Source: Neoroseomonas alkaliterrae
GTDB taxonomy: Bacteria > Pseudomonadota > Alphaproteobacteria > Acetobacterales > Acetobacteraceae
DNA: 64,000 bases
Direction: 5' to 3'
Assembly: GCF_014199195.1 (NCBI RefSeq)
Contig: NZ_JACIJE010000002.1
Location: 62,001-126,000 of the forward strand
Shown: positions 7,736 through 16,936 of the stretch, piece by piece
How the letters are laid out: each line of letters starts with the position of its first letter
Numbering within the stretch: the first letter of the stretch is position 1
Made by a program: the position numbers and the translations under genes
The notes under the pieces: generated by a model
Databases searched by the model: none
What the model saw: the letters and a program-made list of their open reading frames with translations, nothing else
What the model was told of the DNA's origin: nothing

Positions 7736-8443
7736 TCAGCCCGCCGGGCGCGCCCAGGCCAGCGCCGCGCGGGCCAGCGCGTCTATCGTGTCGGCCACCG
7801 GAAAGGGCAGGGCCGGCCCGGCGGCGATGCCGAGCGGGATCTCGGTGCAGCCGAGCACCACGCCACGCGCGCCCCGCTCGACAAGGCGCATGGCGGCTTC
7901 GGCCAGCGGCGCATAGGCCTCGGCCACGCGGTTGGCCTTCACGCGCTCGATCGCGGGCATGACCGCCTCGTCCATCTCGGCCTCCGGCGGCACGAGGCAC
8001 CGGTAGCCGCGGCCTTCGAGCCTGTCCTGGTAGAGCCGCATCGCCAGCGTGCCCTTGGTGGCGAGCAGCCCGACGGGCCCGGCGGCGAGGCCGAGCCGGC
8101 CGAGTTCGTCCGCCGCCGCCTCGACGATGTGCAGGATCGGCAGCGGCGTCGCCGCCTGCATGGCGTCGAACCAGCCATGGGCGGTGTTGCATGGGATGGC
8201 AATGGCGCCGCAGCCCGCGGCCTCCAGCCCGCGGATGCCGCGGACCAGCCAGGGCAGCGGATCCTCCCCGCCGGCGAGCCGCGCCGCGGTGCGGTCCGGC
8301 ACGCGCGGGTCGGACCACAGCACGGCGGGGATGTGCTCCTGGTCGCGCGCGGCCGGCGTCAGCAGCGTCAGCCGCGCCATGAAGGTCGCGCCGGCCAGCG
8401 GCCCCATGCCGCCGAGCACGCCGAGCATCCGCGTCTCCGTCAT
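7736..8443 (-). CDS. Aspartate/glutamate racemase family protein
   Basis: This 235-residue enzyme belongs to the cofactor-independent Asp/Glu/hydantoin racemase superfamily, which uses two cysteines as acid and base. Both are visible: AIPCNTAH in the first half and VVLGCTEIPL in the second. The N-terminus MLGVLGGMGPLAGATF is typical of the YgeA/aspartate racemase branch. The substrate could be aspartate or another 2-amino acid. It lies downstream of, and overlaps by four bases with, the TauE/SafE permease gene at 8440-9201, so the two are one transcript. Confidence 0.85.
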   Translation of the reverse strand: MTETRMLGVLGGMGPLAGATFMARLTLLTPAARDQEHIPAVLWSDPRVPDRTAARLAGGEDPLPWLVRGIRGLEAAGCGAIAIPCNTAHGWFDAMQAATPLPILHIVEAAADELGRLGLAAGPVGLLATKGTLAMRLYQDRLEGRGYRCLVPPEAEMDEAVMPAIERVKANRVAEAYAPLAEAAMRLVERGARGVVLGCTEIPLGIAAGPALPFPVADTIDALARAALAWARPAG

Positions 8444-9201
8444 CCGAACACCCCGTCCCAGGTCAGCTTCACGCCGGTGACGAGCAGCAGCGCGTAGAGC
8501 AGGCGGTAGAACTGCGCGTCGCTGACATGCCTCTGCATCCAGATGCCGAGATACACGCCCACCGGCGCGAGCGGCAGCAGCACCGCGCTGGTCGCGAGGT
8601 TCCCGGCCGAGAGATTGCCCAGGAAGAAATAGGGCACGATCTTCACGTAGTTGACGATGCCGAAGAAGACGACGGTGGTCGCCGCCATCGCCTGCCGCTC
8701 GAGCCGGCGCGGATAGAGGTAGATCGCGAGCGGGGGGGAGCCCGCATGGGCGATGGTGCTGGTGAAGCCCGAGGCGGCGGCGCAGATGCCGCCCTTGAGC
8801 GGGTCGTGCGGCGCGGGCGGCGGCGCCTCCCGGTGGCGGGACAGCCACAGCGTGCGGGCGAGGAAGAGCAGCGTGGTGATGCCGACCATGCCGAGGATCG
8901 CGCGGTCGGACATGAAGCGGAAGGCGAGCGCCCCGGCCAGGATGCCGACGAGCGCGCCGGGGATGAGCACGCGCATCTCCCGCTTGTCCCACTTGCCCCA
9001 CCAGGCCTTGAGGCCCGAGACATCCATCGCGCAGAGCAGCGGCAGGGCGATGCCGGCGGCGACCGGCGCCGGCACCGAGAGCGCCATCAGCGGCACGAGC
9101 AGGTTCCCCGCGCCGGAGGCGAAGCCGCCCTTGCTGATGCCCGTCAGCAGGACCGCGGGCACGGCAAGCGCGTAGAACCAGGGATCGGTGATCAGGGCCA
9201 A
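8440..9201 (-). CDS. TauE/SafE family sulfite/organic-anion exporter
   Basis: This 253-residue integral membrane protein has about eight hydrophobic segments and the glycine-rich repeats of the TauE/SafE fold (ISKGGFASGAGNLLVPLMAL at the start of repeat one, SGFTSTIAHAGSPPLAIYL at repeat two). Family members move sulfite, sulfoacetate or other small anions across the inner membrane. The start at 9201 gives MALITDPWF. It is divergent from a second TauE/SafE gene with only 73 bp between the starts, and is coupled to the racemase gene downstream. Confidence 0.85.
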   Translation of the reverse strand: MALITDPWFYALAVPAVLLTGISKGGFASGAGNLLVPLMALSVPAPVAAGIALPLLCAMDVSGLKAWWGKWDKREMRVLIPGALVGILAGALAFRFMSDRAILGMVGITTLLFLARTLWLSRHREAPPPAPHDPLKGGICAAASGFTSTIAHAGSPPLAIYLYPRRLERQAMAATTVVFFGIVNYVKIVPYFFLGNLSAGNLATSAVLLPLAPVGVYLGIWMQRHVSDAQFYRLLYALLLVTGVKLTWDGVFG

Positions 9202-9274
9202 GTCGGGGTGACGCTCGGTGGATCAGCGTGTATGGCACGGCCCCTCGCCGCCGCCCATCCCGGACCACACCGCC

Positions 9275-10102
9275 ATGGAACACCTGAACGACCCGATCTG
9301 GCTCTTGGCGCTCGCCGCGGCGATGGCCGCGACCGGGCTCGTCTCGGGCACGCTCGCGGGGCTGCTCGGCGTCGGCGGGGGCATCGTCATCGTGCCGCTG
9401 CTGTTCAACGTCTTCCCGCTGTTCGGCATACCGGAGAGCATCCAGATGAAGGTCGCGGTGGCGACCTCGCTCGCCACCATCATCCCGACCTCCATCCAGT
9501 CCGCGCGCAAGCACTTCGCCACGGGCACGATGGACGTGCCGCTGCTGCGCTCGATCTGGCCCTCCATGCTGGCCGGCGTGATGCTCGGCACCTTCCTCGC
9601 GGTCTATGTGCGGGGGGAGGGGCTGACGGCGGTCTTCGCCATGGTGGCGCTGCTGGTCGCGCTGAACATGGGCTTCACGGGGGTGGACTTCAAAATCACC
9701 GAGCGCGTGCCCGAGGGGCCGCCGCGGCAGGCGCTGGGCATCGGCATCGGCTCGGTCAGCGCGATGATGGGGATCGGCGGCGGGACGCTCGGCGTGCCGA
9801 TCCTGTCCATGTGCGGGCACCCGATCCGCGCGGCGGTGGCCACGGCCTCGGCCTTCGGGCTGATCATCTCGATCCCGGCGACCATCGGCTTCATCTGGGG
9901 CGGATGGGGCGACCCGCTGCGGCCGCCCTTCTCGCTCGGCTACGTCAACCTGATCGGCTTCGCGCTGATCGCGCCGACCTCGATCCTGGCGACACCCTGG
10001 GGCGTGAAGCTCGCGCATTCCATCCCGCCGCTGTGGCTCAAGCGCGCCTTCGCGGTGTTCCTGGCGGTGACGAGCCTCAGGATGTTCTGGAGCCTGTTCT
10101 AG
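9275..10102 (+). CDS. TauE/SafE family permease (second copy, different subfamily)
   Basis: This 275-residue membrane protein has TauE/SafE repeats LAGLLGVGGGIVIVPLLFN and SAMMGIGGGTLGVPILSMCG, with about eight hydrophobic stretches. The GVGGG motif in both halves is absent from the divergent gene at 8440, so the two are distant paralogues, not a recent duplication. I chose the ATG at 9275 because the upstream in-frame extension is proline-rich and unlike a membrane-protein N-terminus. Transported substrate is unknown. Confidence 0.83.
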   Translation: MEHLNDPIWLLALAAAMAATGLVSGTLAGLLGVGGGIVIVPLLFNVFPLFGIPESIQMKVAVATSLATIIPTSIQSARKHFATGTMDVPLLRSIWPSMLAGVMLGTFLAVYVRGEGLTAVFAMVALLVALNMGFTGVDFKITERVPEGPPRQALGIGIGSVSAMMGIGGGTLGVPILSMCGHPIRAAVATASAFGLIISIPATIGFIWGGWGDPLRPPFSLGYVNLIGFALIAPTSILATPWGVKLAHSIPPLWLKRAFAVFLAVTSLRMFWSLF

Positions 10103-10146
10103 GCCGGTTTCCGCACGAGCCGGCCAGGCGGCCCTTGGCGCCCGCC

Positions 10147-11775
10147 CTAGCCGGGCGGGCGATGGTCGCGGAACATCTCCCTCAGCTTCGTCTTGAGGAT
10201 CTTGCCCGTGGCCGTATGCGGGATCTCGTCCACCACCGCGAGGTCGTCCGGCAGCCACCACTTCGCAACCTTGTCGGCGAGGAAGTCGCGCATCTGCGCG
10301 AGGCTCGGCGGCGCGGCGCCGGGCTTCATGACCAGGATGAGCAGCGGCCGCTCGTCCCATTTCGGATCCTTCATCGCCACCACCGCGGCCTCGGCCACGC
10401 CGGGATAGCCGACCGCGGCATTCTCCAGCGCGATGGAGGAGATCCACTCCCCGCCCGACTTGATCACGTCCTTCGAGCGGTCGGTGATCTCCATGTAGCC
10501 GTGCTCGTCGATGGTCGCGACGTCGCCGGTGTCGAAGAAGCCTTCCTCGTCGAGCACCGCCTCGTCCTCGCGGCGGAAATAGGCGCGCGTGATGGCGGGG
10601 CCCCTGACCTTCAGCCGGCCGAAGGTGGCGCCGTCCCAGGGCAGGGGGCGGCCCGCATCGTCGGTGATCTTCATCTCGACCGTGTAGGGCGGCGTGCCCT
10701 GCTTGGCCTGCAGGCGCAGCATCTCCTCGCCCTTCAGATGCGCCACCTCCGGCTTGACCGCGAACAGCGTGCCCACGGGAGAGAGCTCGGTCATGCCCCA
10801 GGCATGGATCACCCGCACGCCGTATTTCTCCTGGTAGGCCTTGGTGATGGCGGGCGGGCAGGCCGAACCGCCGATCGCGACGCGCTGCATGGAATCGACG
10901 CGCCCGCCGGTGGCCTCGAGGTGCTGCAGGAGCATCATCCAGACGGTCGGCACGGCGGCGGAGAAGGTGACGCGCTCGCCCTCAATCAGCTCGTGCACCG
11001 AGGCGCCGTCGAGCTTCGCCCCGGGCATGACCAGCGCCGCACCGACCATCGGCGCGCAGAGCGGCAGCGACCAGCCATTCGCGTGGAACATCGGCACCAC
11101 CGGCATGACCCGATCTGCCGCCGCGAGGCCGAAGGCGTCCACCTGGTTGCACACCATCGCGTGGATCACGTTCGAGCGGTGCGAATAGACCACGCCCTTG
11201 GGGTCGCCCGTGGTGCCGGAGGTGTAGCAGATGCCCGCCGCCGCCTGCTCCTCCACCTTGACCCAGGCGAAGTCGCCGTCCGCCGCCGCGATCCAGTCCT
11301 CGTAGGCGATGGCATTGCGCAGGCCGGTCTGGGGCATGTGCGCGGCGTCGGTCAGCACGACGAAGCGTTCGACCAGCGGCAGCTTCGCCGCGAGCTGCTC
11401 GATGAGCGGCACGAAGGTGAGGTCGAGCATCAGGATGCGGCTGCCCGCATGGTTGAGGATCCAGGCGATCTGCTCGGGGAAGAGCCGCGGATTGACCGTG
11501 TGATAGACGGCGCCCGCACCGGTGATGCCGTACCAGGCCTCGAGATGCCGCCAGGTGTTCCAGGCGAGAGTCGCGACGCGGTCCCCGGGGCGGATGCCCT
11601 CGCGGGCGAGGCGCTGCGCGACCCGCAGGGCGCGGGCGCGGACGGTGGCGTAGTCGGTGCGGTGGATCGGCCCCTCGACGGAGCGGCTGACCACCTCGCG
11701 CTTCGGGTGCTGGATGGCGGCATGGTCCAGCACCGTGTGCATGAGCAGAGGCCAGTCCTGCATCAGGCCGAGCAT
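10147..11775 (-). CDS. AlkK-like medium/long-chain fatty acid-CoA ligase
   Basis: This 542-residue AMP-forming ligase activates a fatty acid to acyl-adenylate and then acyl-CoA. The N-terminus MLGLMQDWPLLMHTVLDHA, the segment YHTVNPRLFPEQIAWILNHA, the P-loop ICYTSGTTGDPKGVVYSHRS and the motif HAWGMTELSP closely follow the AlkK group of medium-chain ligases. The hinge and C-terminal domain show FFDTGDVATIDEHGYMEITDRSKDVIKSGGEWIS and the catalytic lysine in TATGKILKTKLR. The start at 11775 has GGGAGGGA upstream. It is a single-gene unit, divergent from the rhodanese gene. Confidence 0.88.
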   Translation of the reverse strand: MLGLMQDWPLLMHTVLDHAAIQHPKREVVSRSVEGPIHRTDYATVRARALRVAQRLAREGIRPGDRVATLAWNTWRHLEAWYGITGAGAVYHTVNPRLFPEQIAWILNHAGSRILMLDLTFVPLIEQLAAKLPLVERFVVLTDAAHMPQTGLRNAIAYEDWIAAADGDFAWVKVEEQAAAGICYTSGTTGDPKGVVYSHRSNVIHAMVCNQVDAFGLAAADRVMPVVPMFHANGWSLPLCAPMVGAALVMPGAKLDGASVHELIEGERVTFSAAVPTVWMMLLQHLEATGGRVDSMQRVAIGGSACPPAITKAYQEKYGVRVIHAWGMTELSPVGTLFAVKPEVAHLKGEEMLRLQAKQGTPPYTVEMKITDDAGRPLPWDGATFGRLKVRGPAITRAYFRREDEAVLDEEGFFDTGDVATIDEHGYMEITDRSKDVIKSGGEWISSIALENAAVGYPGVAEAAVVAMKDPKWDERPLLILVMKPGAAPPSLAQMRDFLADKVAKWWLPDDLAVVDEIPHTATGKILKTKLREMFRDHRPPG

Positions 11776-11988
11776 GGCGTTCCCTCCCTTCCTGGCCCGT
11801 CCCGCCCGTTCGGCGGGCGGCGGCTGCGCGGATGCGTGAAGGCTACACCGAATCCATGCCGCGTCAGGAGGCCGCCCCCGTACCGCGCCGGCCGGTGACC
11901 CCGGCCGGGGCGCGTTATTCCGGCGGTTGCCGAGCGTTCCGCGCCGCACCATTTTGCGGCAGGACGGGCGGATCGAGGAGCGACAGCC

Positions 11989-12405
11989 GTGGCAGGCGTG
12001 CCGGATATCGGGCCGATGGAGACCTGGCGGATCCTGAGCGAGGATCCCGAGGCGGCGCTGGTGGATGTGCGGACCGACGCGGAATGGACCTTCGTCGGGG
12101 TGCCGGACCTTTCCTCGATCGGCAAGCAGCCGGTGCTGATCCCGTGGCAGATCTATCCCACCATGCAGGTGAACACGCATTTCGCGGACCATCTGCGCAA
12201 GGCGGGGCTGACGCCGCTGCACCGGCTCTACTTCATCTGCCGGTCCGGGGCGCGTTCGCTCGCCGCGGCGCAGGCGGCGCAGGCGGCGGGTTTCCCGCAC
12301 GCCTTCAACGTCGCGGACGGTTTCGAGGGGCCGGTGGACCCGGCAGGCCATCGCGGCACCGTGGCGGGCTGGAAGGCGGATGGGCTGCCCTGGCGGCAAC
12401 GGTGA
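11989..12405 (+). CDS. Rhodanese-like domain protein
   Basis: This 138-residue single-domain rhodanese would transfer sulfane sulfur through a persulfide on Cys84, found in YFICRSGARS, the active-site loop. The N-terminal LVDVRTDAEW strand-loop is also typical. The region between (PVLIPWQIYPTMQVNTHF) is longer than in minimal rhodaneses. The GTG at 11989 is used because GAGGAG lies at 11975-11980. It shares about 210 bp of upstream DNA with the divergent acyl-CoA ligase gene. Sulfur acceptor unknown. Confidence 0.87.
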   Translation: MAGVPDIGPMETWRILSEDPEAALVDVRTDAEWTFVGVPDLSSIGKQPVLIPWQIYPTMQVNTHFADHLRKAGLTPLHRLYFICRSGARSLAAAQAAQAAGFPHAFNVADGFEGPVDPAGHRGTVAGWKADGLPWRQR

Positions 12406-12448
12406 AGGCGGGGCATCCTTCCCTCATCGTCGAGGAGGGGAGATCGCC

Positions 12449-12916
12449 GTGACGCCACTGCCGCTGCAAACCGAGTTCCTGTTCCGCATGGTGCTGAGCG
12501 TCGGCGCGCCGCAGATGGCCGGCACCGCGCGCAACGGCGAGTTGCGGATCATCCCGGTCACCGGCGGCACGGCGGAGGGCCCGCGCTTCAAGGGCGAGGT
12601 CCTGCCCGGCACCGCCGCGGACTGGCTGCGCGTGGACCCGGATGGCACCGCGCACATGGATGTGCGGCTGACGCTGAAATCCGAGACGGGCGGCATCGTG
12701 TATGTCCAATACACCGGCATCCGCACCGGCACGCCCGAAGTGCTGGCTCGGCTCAACGCGGGCCAGCCGGTCGAGCCCTCGGAATACTATTTCCGCACCG
12801 CCGTGCGCTTCGAGACCGGCGCGCCCGAGCTCGCCTGGATGAACAAGGTCATCGCGATCGGGGTGGGCCAGCGGCCGCCGAGCGGGCCGACCTACGACGT
12901 CTATGCGGTGAGGTGA
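12449..12916 (+). CDS. DUF3237 domain protein
   Basis: This 155-residue protein has the DUF3237 pattern: the opening LQTEFLFRMVLSVGAPQ, GRLRIIPVTGGT-like text (here GELRIIPVTGGTAEGP), the central ADWLRVDPDGTAHMDVRLTL, GGIVYVQYTGIR and the C-terminal EYYFRTAVRFETGAPELAWMN. The family is a small beta-barrel of unknown biochemical role. The GTG at 12449 has a strong GAGGAGGGGAG ribosome site eight bases upstream. It is 43 bp after the rhodanese stop on the same strand, so co-transcription is likely. Confidence 0.82.
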   Translation: MTPLPLQTEFLFRMVLSVGAPQMAGTARNGELRIIPVTGGTAEGPRFKGEVLPGTAADWLRVDPDGTAHMDVRLTLKSETGGIVYVQYTGIRTGTPEVLARLNAGQPVEPSEYYFRTAVRFETGAPELAWMNKVIAIGVGQRPPSGPTYDVYAVR

Positions 12917-12940
12917 TGCCGGCGGGGCCTCGCCCCGCCG

Positions 12941-13615
12941 CTACCTCCGCCCCGCGAGCTGGCGGTTCTCGAGCCGCGACAGCAGGCGCACCACCGGCCA
13001 GAGCAGGACGAAGTAGGCGACGGCGGCGGCCATGATCGGCGTCGCGTTGTAGGTCACGCTCTGCGCCTGGCGGGCCTGGAACAGCAGTTCCGGCAGCGCC
13101 ACCACCGAGGCGATGGAGGTAAGCTTCACCACCTCCAGCGTGTTCGAGATCAGGTCCGGCAGCACGTTCCGCACCGCCTGCGGCAGCACGATGTAGGCCA
13201 TCGCCTGCCCGCGGGTGAGGCCGGTGGAGCGCGCCGCCTCGATCTGCCCGCGCGGCACGCTCTCGATCCCGGCCCGCAGGATCTCCCCGTAATAGGCGCC
13301 GGTGTTGAGGAAGAAGCCGATCGCCACCGCCCCCCATGCGCCGACATCGAGCCCGATGAAGGGCAGCCCGGCGAAGATGAACACCAGCAGCACCAGCGGT
13401 GGCAGCGCGCGGAAGGTGTCCACCCAGACGCGCAGGGGCCATCTCACCCACGGGGTCGTCGCGGTGGAGAGCAGCGCGATCATCACCCCGCCCGCGAGGC
13501 CGAGCGGCACCACCAGCGCCGAGAGCAGCAGCGTCGCCTGGAAGCCCTGCCAGAGGATCGGCCAGGCCTCCTGCACGATCCGCCAGTTCAGGAAGGTCTC
13601 GAGGAAGACATCCAT
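12941..13615 (-). CDS. Polar amino-acid ABC transporter permease (2)
   Basis: This 224-residue His/Glu/Gln/Arg-type permease has five or so membrane helices and the cytoplasmic EAA loop GQIEAARSTGLTRGQAMAYIVLPQAVRNVLP that docks on the ATPase. The start MDVFLETFLNW at 13615 is five bases after the stop of the first permease. It is the last gene of a four-gene importer operon read leftward (binding protein, ATPase, two permeases). The two permeases would form a heterodimer in the inner membrane. Confidence 0.9.
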   Translation of the reverse strand: MDVFLETFLNWRIVQEAWPILWQGFQATLLLSALVVPLGLAGGVMIALLSTATTPWVRWPLRVWVDTFRALPPLVLLVFIFAGLPFIGLDVGAWGAVAIGFFLNTGAYYGEILRAGIESVPRGQIEAARSTGLTRGQAMAYIVLPQAVRNVLPDLISNTLEVVKLTSIASVVALPELLFQARQAQSVTYNATPIMAAAVAYFVLLWPVVRLLSRLENRQLAGRR

Positions 13616-13620
13616 CGCCG

Positions 13621-14301
13621 CTAGCGCCGCCACGCGAAGCGCGTCTCGATCCAGCGGCCGAGCACGACGACGGGAAAGAACAGGATCAGGTAGGCGATGG
13701 CGCCGAGCGTCAGCGGCGAGGGGTTGAAGGAGAAGGAGACGCCCGCATTCGCCGCGCCGAGGATGTCCTGCACCGCGACCACGGAGGCGAGCGCCGTGCC
13801 CTTGGTGATGGCGATGGTGCGGTTGGTCAGCGGCGGGATGGTGATGCGCAGCGCCTGCGGCAGCACGACGAAGGCGAGCGTCTGCACGAAGCCGAGGCCG
13901 GTGGAGCGCGCCGCCTCCCACTGCCCCTTCGGCACCGAGGTGATGCCTGCCCAGAAGATCTCCTCGGCGAAGGCCATCAGCACCAGCGTCAGCGCGAGCC
14001 AGGAGGCGACGAAGCCCGAGAGTTCGATGCCCGCATTGGGCAGGCCGAAGAACAGCAGCACGATGATGACGAGCGGCGGCAGCGCGCGGAACAGGTCCAC
14101 CGTGAAGACGATCAGCCAGTTCAGCGGCCTGAGGCCGAAGGCGCGCAGCACCGCGAGCAGCAGGCCGAGCGCGAGGCCCGCGACGATGATGAGCAGCGCC
14201 AGCCAGACCGTGAGGACGAAGCCGTCCACGATCTTCGGCAGGTATTCCGCCATGACGCGGGCGTTGAAGAAGCTGTCGGTGAAGCGCTCCCAGCCGGTCA
14301 T
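13621..14301 (-). CDS. Polar amino-acid ABC transporter permease (1)
   Basis: This 226-residue permease has the same family features as its downstream partner: hydrophobic helices, FTVDLFRALPPLVIIVLLFFGLP and the EAA loop KGQWEAARSTGLGFVQTLAFVVLPQALRITIPP. It begins three bases after the stop of the ATPase gene, with a start MTGWERFTDSFFN at 14301. The pair differ clearly in sequence, which is normal for heterodimeric importers of this family. Confidence 0.9.
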   Translation of the reverse strand: MTGWERFTDSFFNARVMAEYLPKIVDGFVLTVWLALLIIVAGLALGLLLAVLRAFGLRPLNWLIVFTVDLFRALPPLVIIVLLFFGLPNAGIELSGFVASWLALTLVLMAFAEEIFWAGITSVPKGQWEAARSTGLGFVQTLAFVVLPQALRITIPPLTNRTIAITKGTALASVVAVQDILGAANAGVSFSFNPSPLTLGAIAYLILFFPVVVLGRWIETRFAWRR

Positions 14302-14304
14302 GGC

Positions 14305-15048
14305 TCAGTGGCGTTCGATCTGGGAGATGAAGGCGCGGGTGCGCTCGTGCTGCGGGTTGGCGAAGATCTCGCCGGGCGGGCCGGTCTCGACGATCAGCCC
14401 GTCGGCCATGAACACCACGCGGTCGGCCGCGGCGCGGGCGAAGCCCATCTCATGGCTGACGACCACCATGGTCATGCCGTCCTCGCGCAACTCGCGCATC
14501 ACCGCGAGCACGCCGCCGACCAGTTCCGGGTCCAGCGCGCTGGTCGGCTCGTCGAACAGCATCACGCGCGGTTCGAGCGCGATGGCGCGCGCGATGGCGA
14601 CGCGCTGCTGCTGCCCGCCCGAAAGCTGTGCCGGGTAATGGTCCGCGCGGTCGGCAAGGTGGACGCGCTCGAGCGCGGCCTGGGCCTTGGCCTCGGCGTC
14701 CGCGCGGGGAAGGCCCTGCACCTTGCGCAGCGCCAGCGCGACATTCCCGAGTGCGGTCATGTGCGGGTAGAGGTTGAAGGACTGGAACACCATGCCGATG
14801 CGCTGGCGCGCCTTGTTGATGTCCGTGCGCGGGTCGAGCATGTCGATCCCGTCCACGGTGACGGAGCCGGCGGAAGGTTCCTCCAGCCGGTTCAGGCAGC
14901 GCAGCAGCGTGGACTTGCCGGACCCCGAGGGGCCGATCAGGAAGACGAGCTCCTTCTCCGCCACCTGAAGGTCCACGCCCCTGAGCACGTGCAGGTGGCC
15001 GAAATGCTTGTGGATCGCGCGCGCGTCCACGATCGGGGCGGGGCTCAT
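14305..15048 (-). CDS. Polar amino-acid ABC transporter ATP-binding protein (GlnQ type)
   Basis: This 247-residue ATPase drives amino-acid uptake. Walker A is GPSGSGKST near residue 38, the Q-loop is in [14 protein letters not shown], the signature is [15 protein letters not shown], Walker B is [15 protein letters not shown] and the H-loop is [12 protein letters not shown]. All catalytic motifs are intact. It lies 31 bp downstream of the binding-protein gene and three bases before the first permease. Confidence 0.94.
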   Translation of the reverse strand: MSPAPIVDARAIHKHFGHLHVLRGVDLQVAEKELVFLIGPSGSGKSTLLRCLNRLEEPSAGSVTVDGIDMLDPRTDINKARQRIGMVFQSFNLYPHMTALGNVALALRKVQGLPRADAEAKAQAALERVHLADRADHYPAQLSGGQQQRVAIARAIALEPRVMLFDEPTSALDPELVGGVLAVMRELREDGMTMVVVSHEMGFARAAADRVVFMADGLIVETGPPGEIFANPQHERTRAFISQIERH

Positions 15049-15079
15049 GCGCCCCGCCTGGCGGCCCGGGAAAGGCGCA

Positions 15080-15922
15080 TCAGCCGCAGTTCGGGTTCTG
15101 CGGCGTCGGGTCCCAGCCCGGCATGTCCGGCGGGCCGTAGCCGGGGAACTCGATGCGCTCGGCCTGGTCGGGGCCGGGGGCGTTGCCGAACCAGCGCTCG
15201 GACAGGCGCGCGATGGTGCCGTCGCGCTTCATGCAGGTCAGCACGTCCTCGACCTGGTTGCGCAGGGCGCCCGAGTCGCGGCGGAAGGGCGTGCCCCAGT
15301 GCAGGCGCGTGCCGGGGATGACCCAATCCGCCACATACTGCGGATTCCGGGAGGCCGAATACCGCACCACCGTGTTGCCCGAGAGGTTGGCATAGGCGCG
15401 GCCCTGGATGACCGCCTGCGCCGCGTCGGCCTGGCTGTCGAAGGCGAGCAGCGTGAGGTTCAGCCGCTCCCTGTTGCGCGTCACCCACTGTTCGTAGGGC
15501 GTGCCCTTGTTCACGCTGATGGTCTTGCCGCGCAGGTCCTCCTCCGAGCGGATCGGGGGGCTGCCGCGGCGGATGCCGAACTGCAGCTCGGTCCAGAGGT
15601 AGCCCTCGGTGAAGAGCAGCGCCTCCGCGCGCTCGCGCGTGACCGTGGTCGGCGCGCAGAGGAAGTCGTAGCGCCCCGCGTTCAGCGCCGGGATCAGGCC
15701 CGAGAAGGCCGCGCTGTCGATGATGATCTCGCGGCCCATGCGGCGCGCGACCTCGCGGAACAGGTCGATCTGGAAGCCCTGCACACCGCCCTGCAGCGAG
15801 GGGAAGGCGTGCGGGGCGAAGGTGCCGTCCACCGCGCAGCGCAGCGGCGGCTGGGCCTGCTGGGCGATGGCCGGACCTGCGACGGTGGCCGCGATCAGGG
15901 CGGCGGCAAGAAGCCTGCGCAT
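15080..15922 (-). CDS. Periplasmic amino-acid-binding protein of ABC importer
   Basis: This 280-residue protein has a signal peptide ([21 protein letters not shown], cleavage after AQ at about residue 21) and then a family-3 solute-binding fold: [42 protein letters not shown] and [15 protein letters not shown]. It is the first gene of the importer operon and would deliver a polar amino acid to the permeases. The C-terminal proline-rich extension after the fold ([21 protein letters not shown] region) is slightly unusual. Two internal cysteines could form a disulfide. Confidence 0.9.
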   Translation of the reverse strand: MRRLLAAALIAATVAGPAIAQQAQPPLRCAVDGTFAPHAFPSLQGGVQGFQIDLFREVARRMGREIIIDSAAFSGLIPALNAGRYDFLCAPTTVTRERAEALLFTEGYLWTELQFGIRRGSPPIRSEEDLRGKTISVNKGTPYEQWVTRNRERLNLTLLAFDSQADAAQAVIQGRAYANLSGNTVVRYSASRNPQYVADWVIPGTRLHWGTPFRRDSGALRNQVEDVLTCMKRDGTIARLSERWFGNAPGPDQAERIEFPGYGPPDMPGWDPTPQNPNCG

Positions 15923-16070
15923 GACGGAAACCTCCTCTTCACGCTTGTGGGCGGAGATTTCCAGATGGCTGCCCCGCTGTCCATGCGGGGCCGCGCCACA
16001 AACTTGCCGCGGAAGCGTCCCGCTGCCGCCGTTGCGGGCAGTTCCACTCCAGGATGAACGGAGCGTCGCC

Positions 16071-16277
16071 ATGCCCATCATCCCGCTGATCCTGATCGCC
16101 GCCGGCTTCGCCGGGAACCTGCTGCTCGTCGTGCTCCTGCTGGGCGACGCGACGGCGCCGGGGCGCATGCCGCTCGCCGTGGCGGCGGTGCTGGCGCTCG
16201 GCGGGGCGGGGCTGATGCTGGCGGGGCTGAGGATGCTGGAGCCGCGCCGGCGCGAGGGGCTCGATCAGCGCTCCTGA
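16071..16277 (+). CDS. Small two-helix membrane protein
   Basis: This encodes 68 residues with two predicted membrane spans (about residues 4-25 and 33-55) and a positively charged C-terminus (EPRRREGLDQRS), suggesting a hairpin in the inner membrane with cytoplasmic tail. The ATG at 16071 is preceded by AACGGAG. It is divergent from the ABC importer operon and its end overlaps the NUDIX stop on the other strand by 13 bases. I know no family name for it. Confidence 0.55.
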   Translation: MPIIPLILIAAGFAGNLLLVVLLLGDATAPGRMPLAVAAVLALGGAGLMLAGLRMLEPRRREGLDQRS

Positions 16278-16936
16278 TGCCGATTGTCCATGCCGCGGAA
16301 CACGATCAGCGGCCGCGTCGCGCGGCGGCGCGGGGACATCTCCAGCCAGTCGAGGAACTCGACCAGCACCTTGCCGGTGATGTCCGCGACGTGATGGCGG
16401 TGCGCGGCCTCGGGCGTGTACCAGCCGAGGTTCTCGAGCTCCCCTGAACCGGCGATCTCGCCCTGCACCGCCTCGGCCGGCGCGGCGAGGAAGCGGGCGT
16501 TGAATCGGATCGGCCGCCCGCCGGGGGTGACCGCACGGCATACGTAGTGCAGGGAAGCGAGATCGGCCGCGACCCCATCCCCCTGCCGCCGCCCGAGCAC
16601 GAGGCCCGTCTCCTCGAACAGTTCCCGCGCCGCGGCGATGCCGATGGCGCGCGCGCGGCCCGGCGTTGCGCGGCGTTCGAGCATCCGCCGCGTGACGGGC
16701 TGCAACTCGCTGGCGGCGGGCTGGCGGTGGTCGTCGGGATCCACCCGGCCGCCCGGGAAGACCATCACATCGGGCATGAACCTGTGGCGCGCATGGCGCC
16801 TGCCCATCAGCACCTCCGGCCCCCTCGGGCCGATGCGCCAGAGGATCAGGCTGGCGGCGTCGCGCGGGCGCACGGTCCGGCGCGCATGGCCCTCGGCATC
16901 CGCGCCGCCGGGATTGTCGGCGGTCGGGTCAGTCAA
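16265..16936 (-). CDS. NUDIX hydrolase
   Basis: This 223-residue protein has a NUDIX fold: DAASLILWR, VMVFPGGRVDPDD and the core of the NUDIX box ARELFEETGLVLG, giving the metal-binding RExxEExG. It would hydrolyse a nucleoside diphosphate linked to another group. The spacing between FPGG and the box is longer than in MutT, as in the CoA/acyl-CoA-diphosphatase-like NUDT7/19 group, which suits a neighbourhood rich in CoA-ester enzymes. It is the last gene of a five-gene leftward operon and overlaps the nitroreductase stop by eight bases. Confidence 0.85.
   Translation of the reverse strand: MTDPTADNPGGADAEGHARRTVRPRDAASLILWRIGPRGPEVLMGRRHARHRFMPDVMVFPGGRVDPDDHRQPAASELQPVTRRMLERRATPGRARAIGIAAARELFEETGLVLGRRQGDGVAADLASLHYVCRAVTPGGRPIRFNARFLAAPAEAVQGEIAGSGELENLGWYTPEAAHRHHVADITGKVLVEFLDWLEMSPRRRATRPLIVFRGMDNRHQER

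Noticed and set aside
8527-11898. Very long open frame (over 1100 codons) on the plus strand
   Set aside because: It runs antisense across a TauE/SafE gene and the acyl-CoA ligase and over a third gene; its translation is Arg/His/Gly/Ala-rich without domains, a usual artefact of high G+C.
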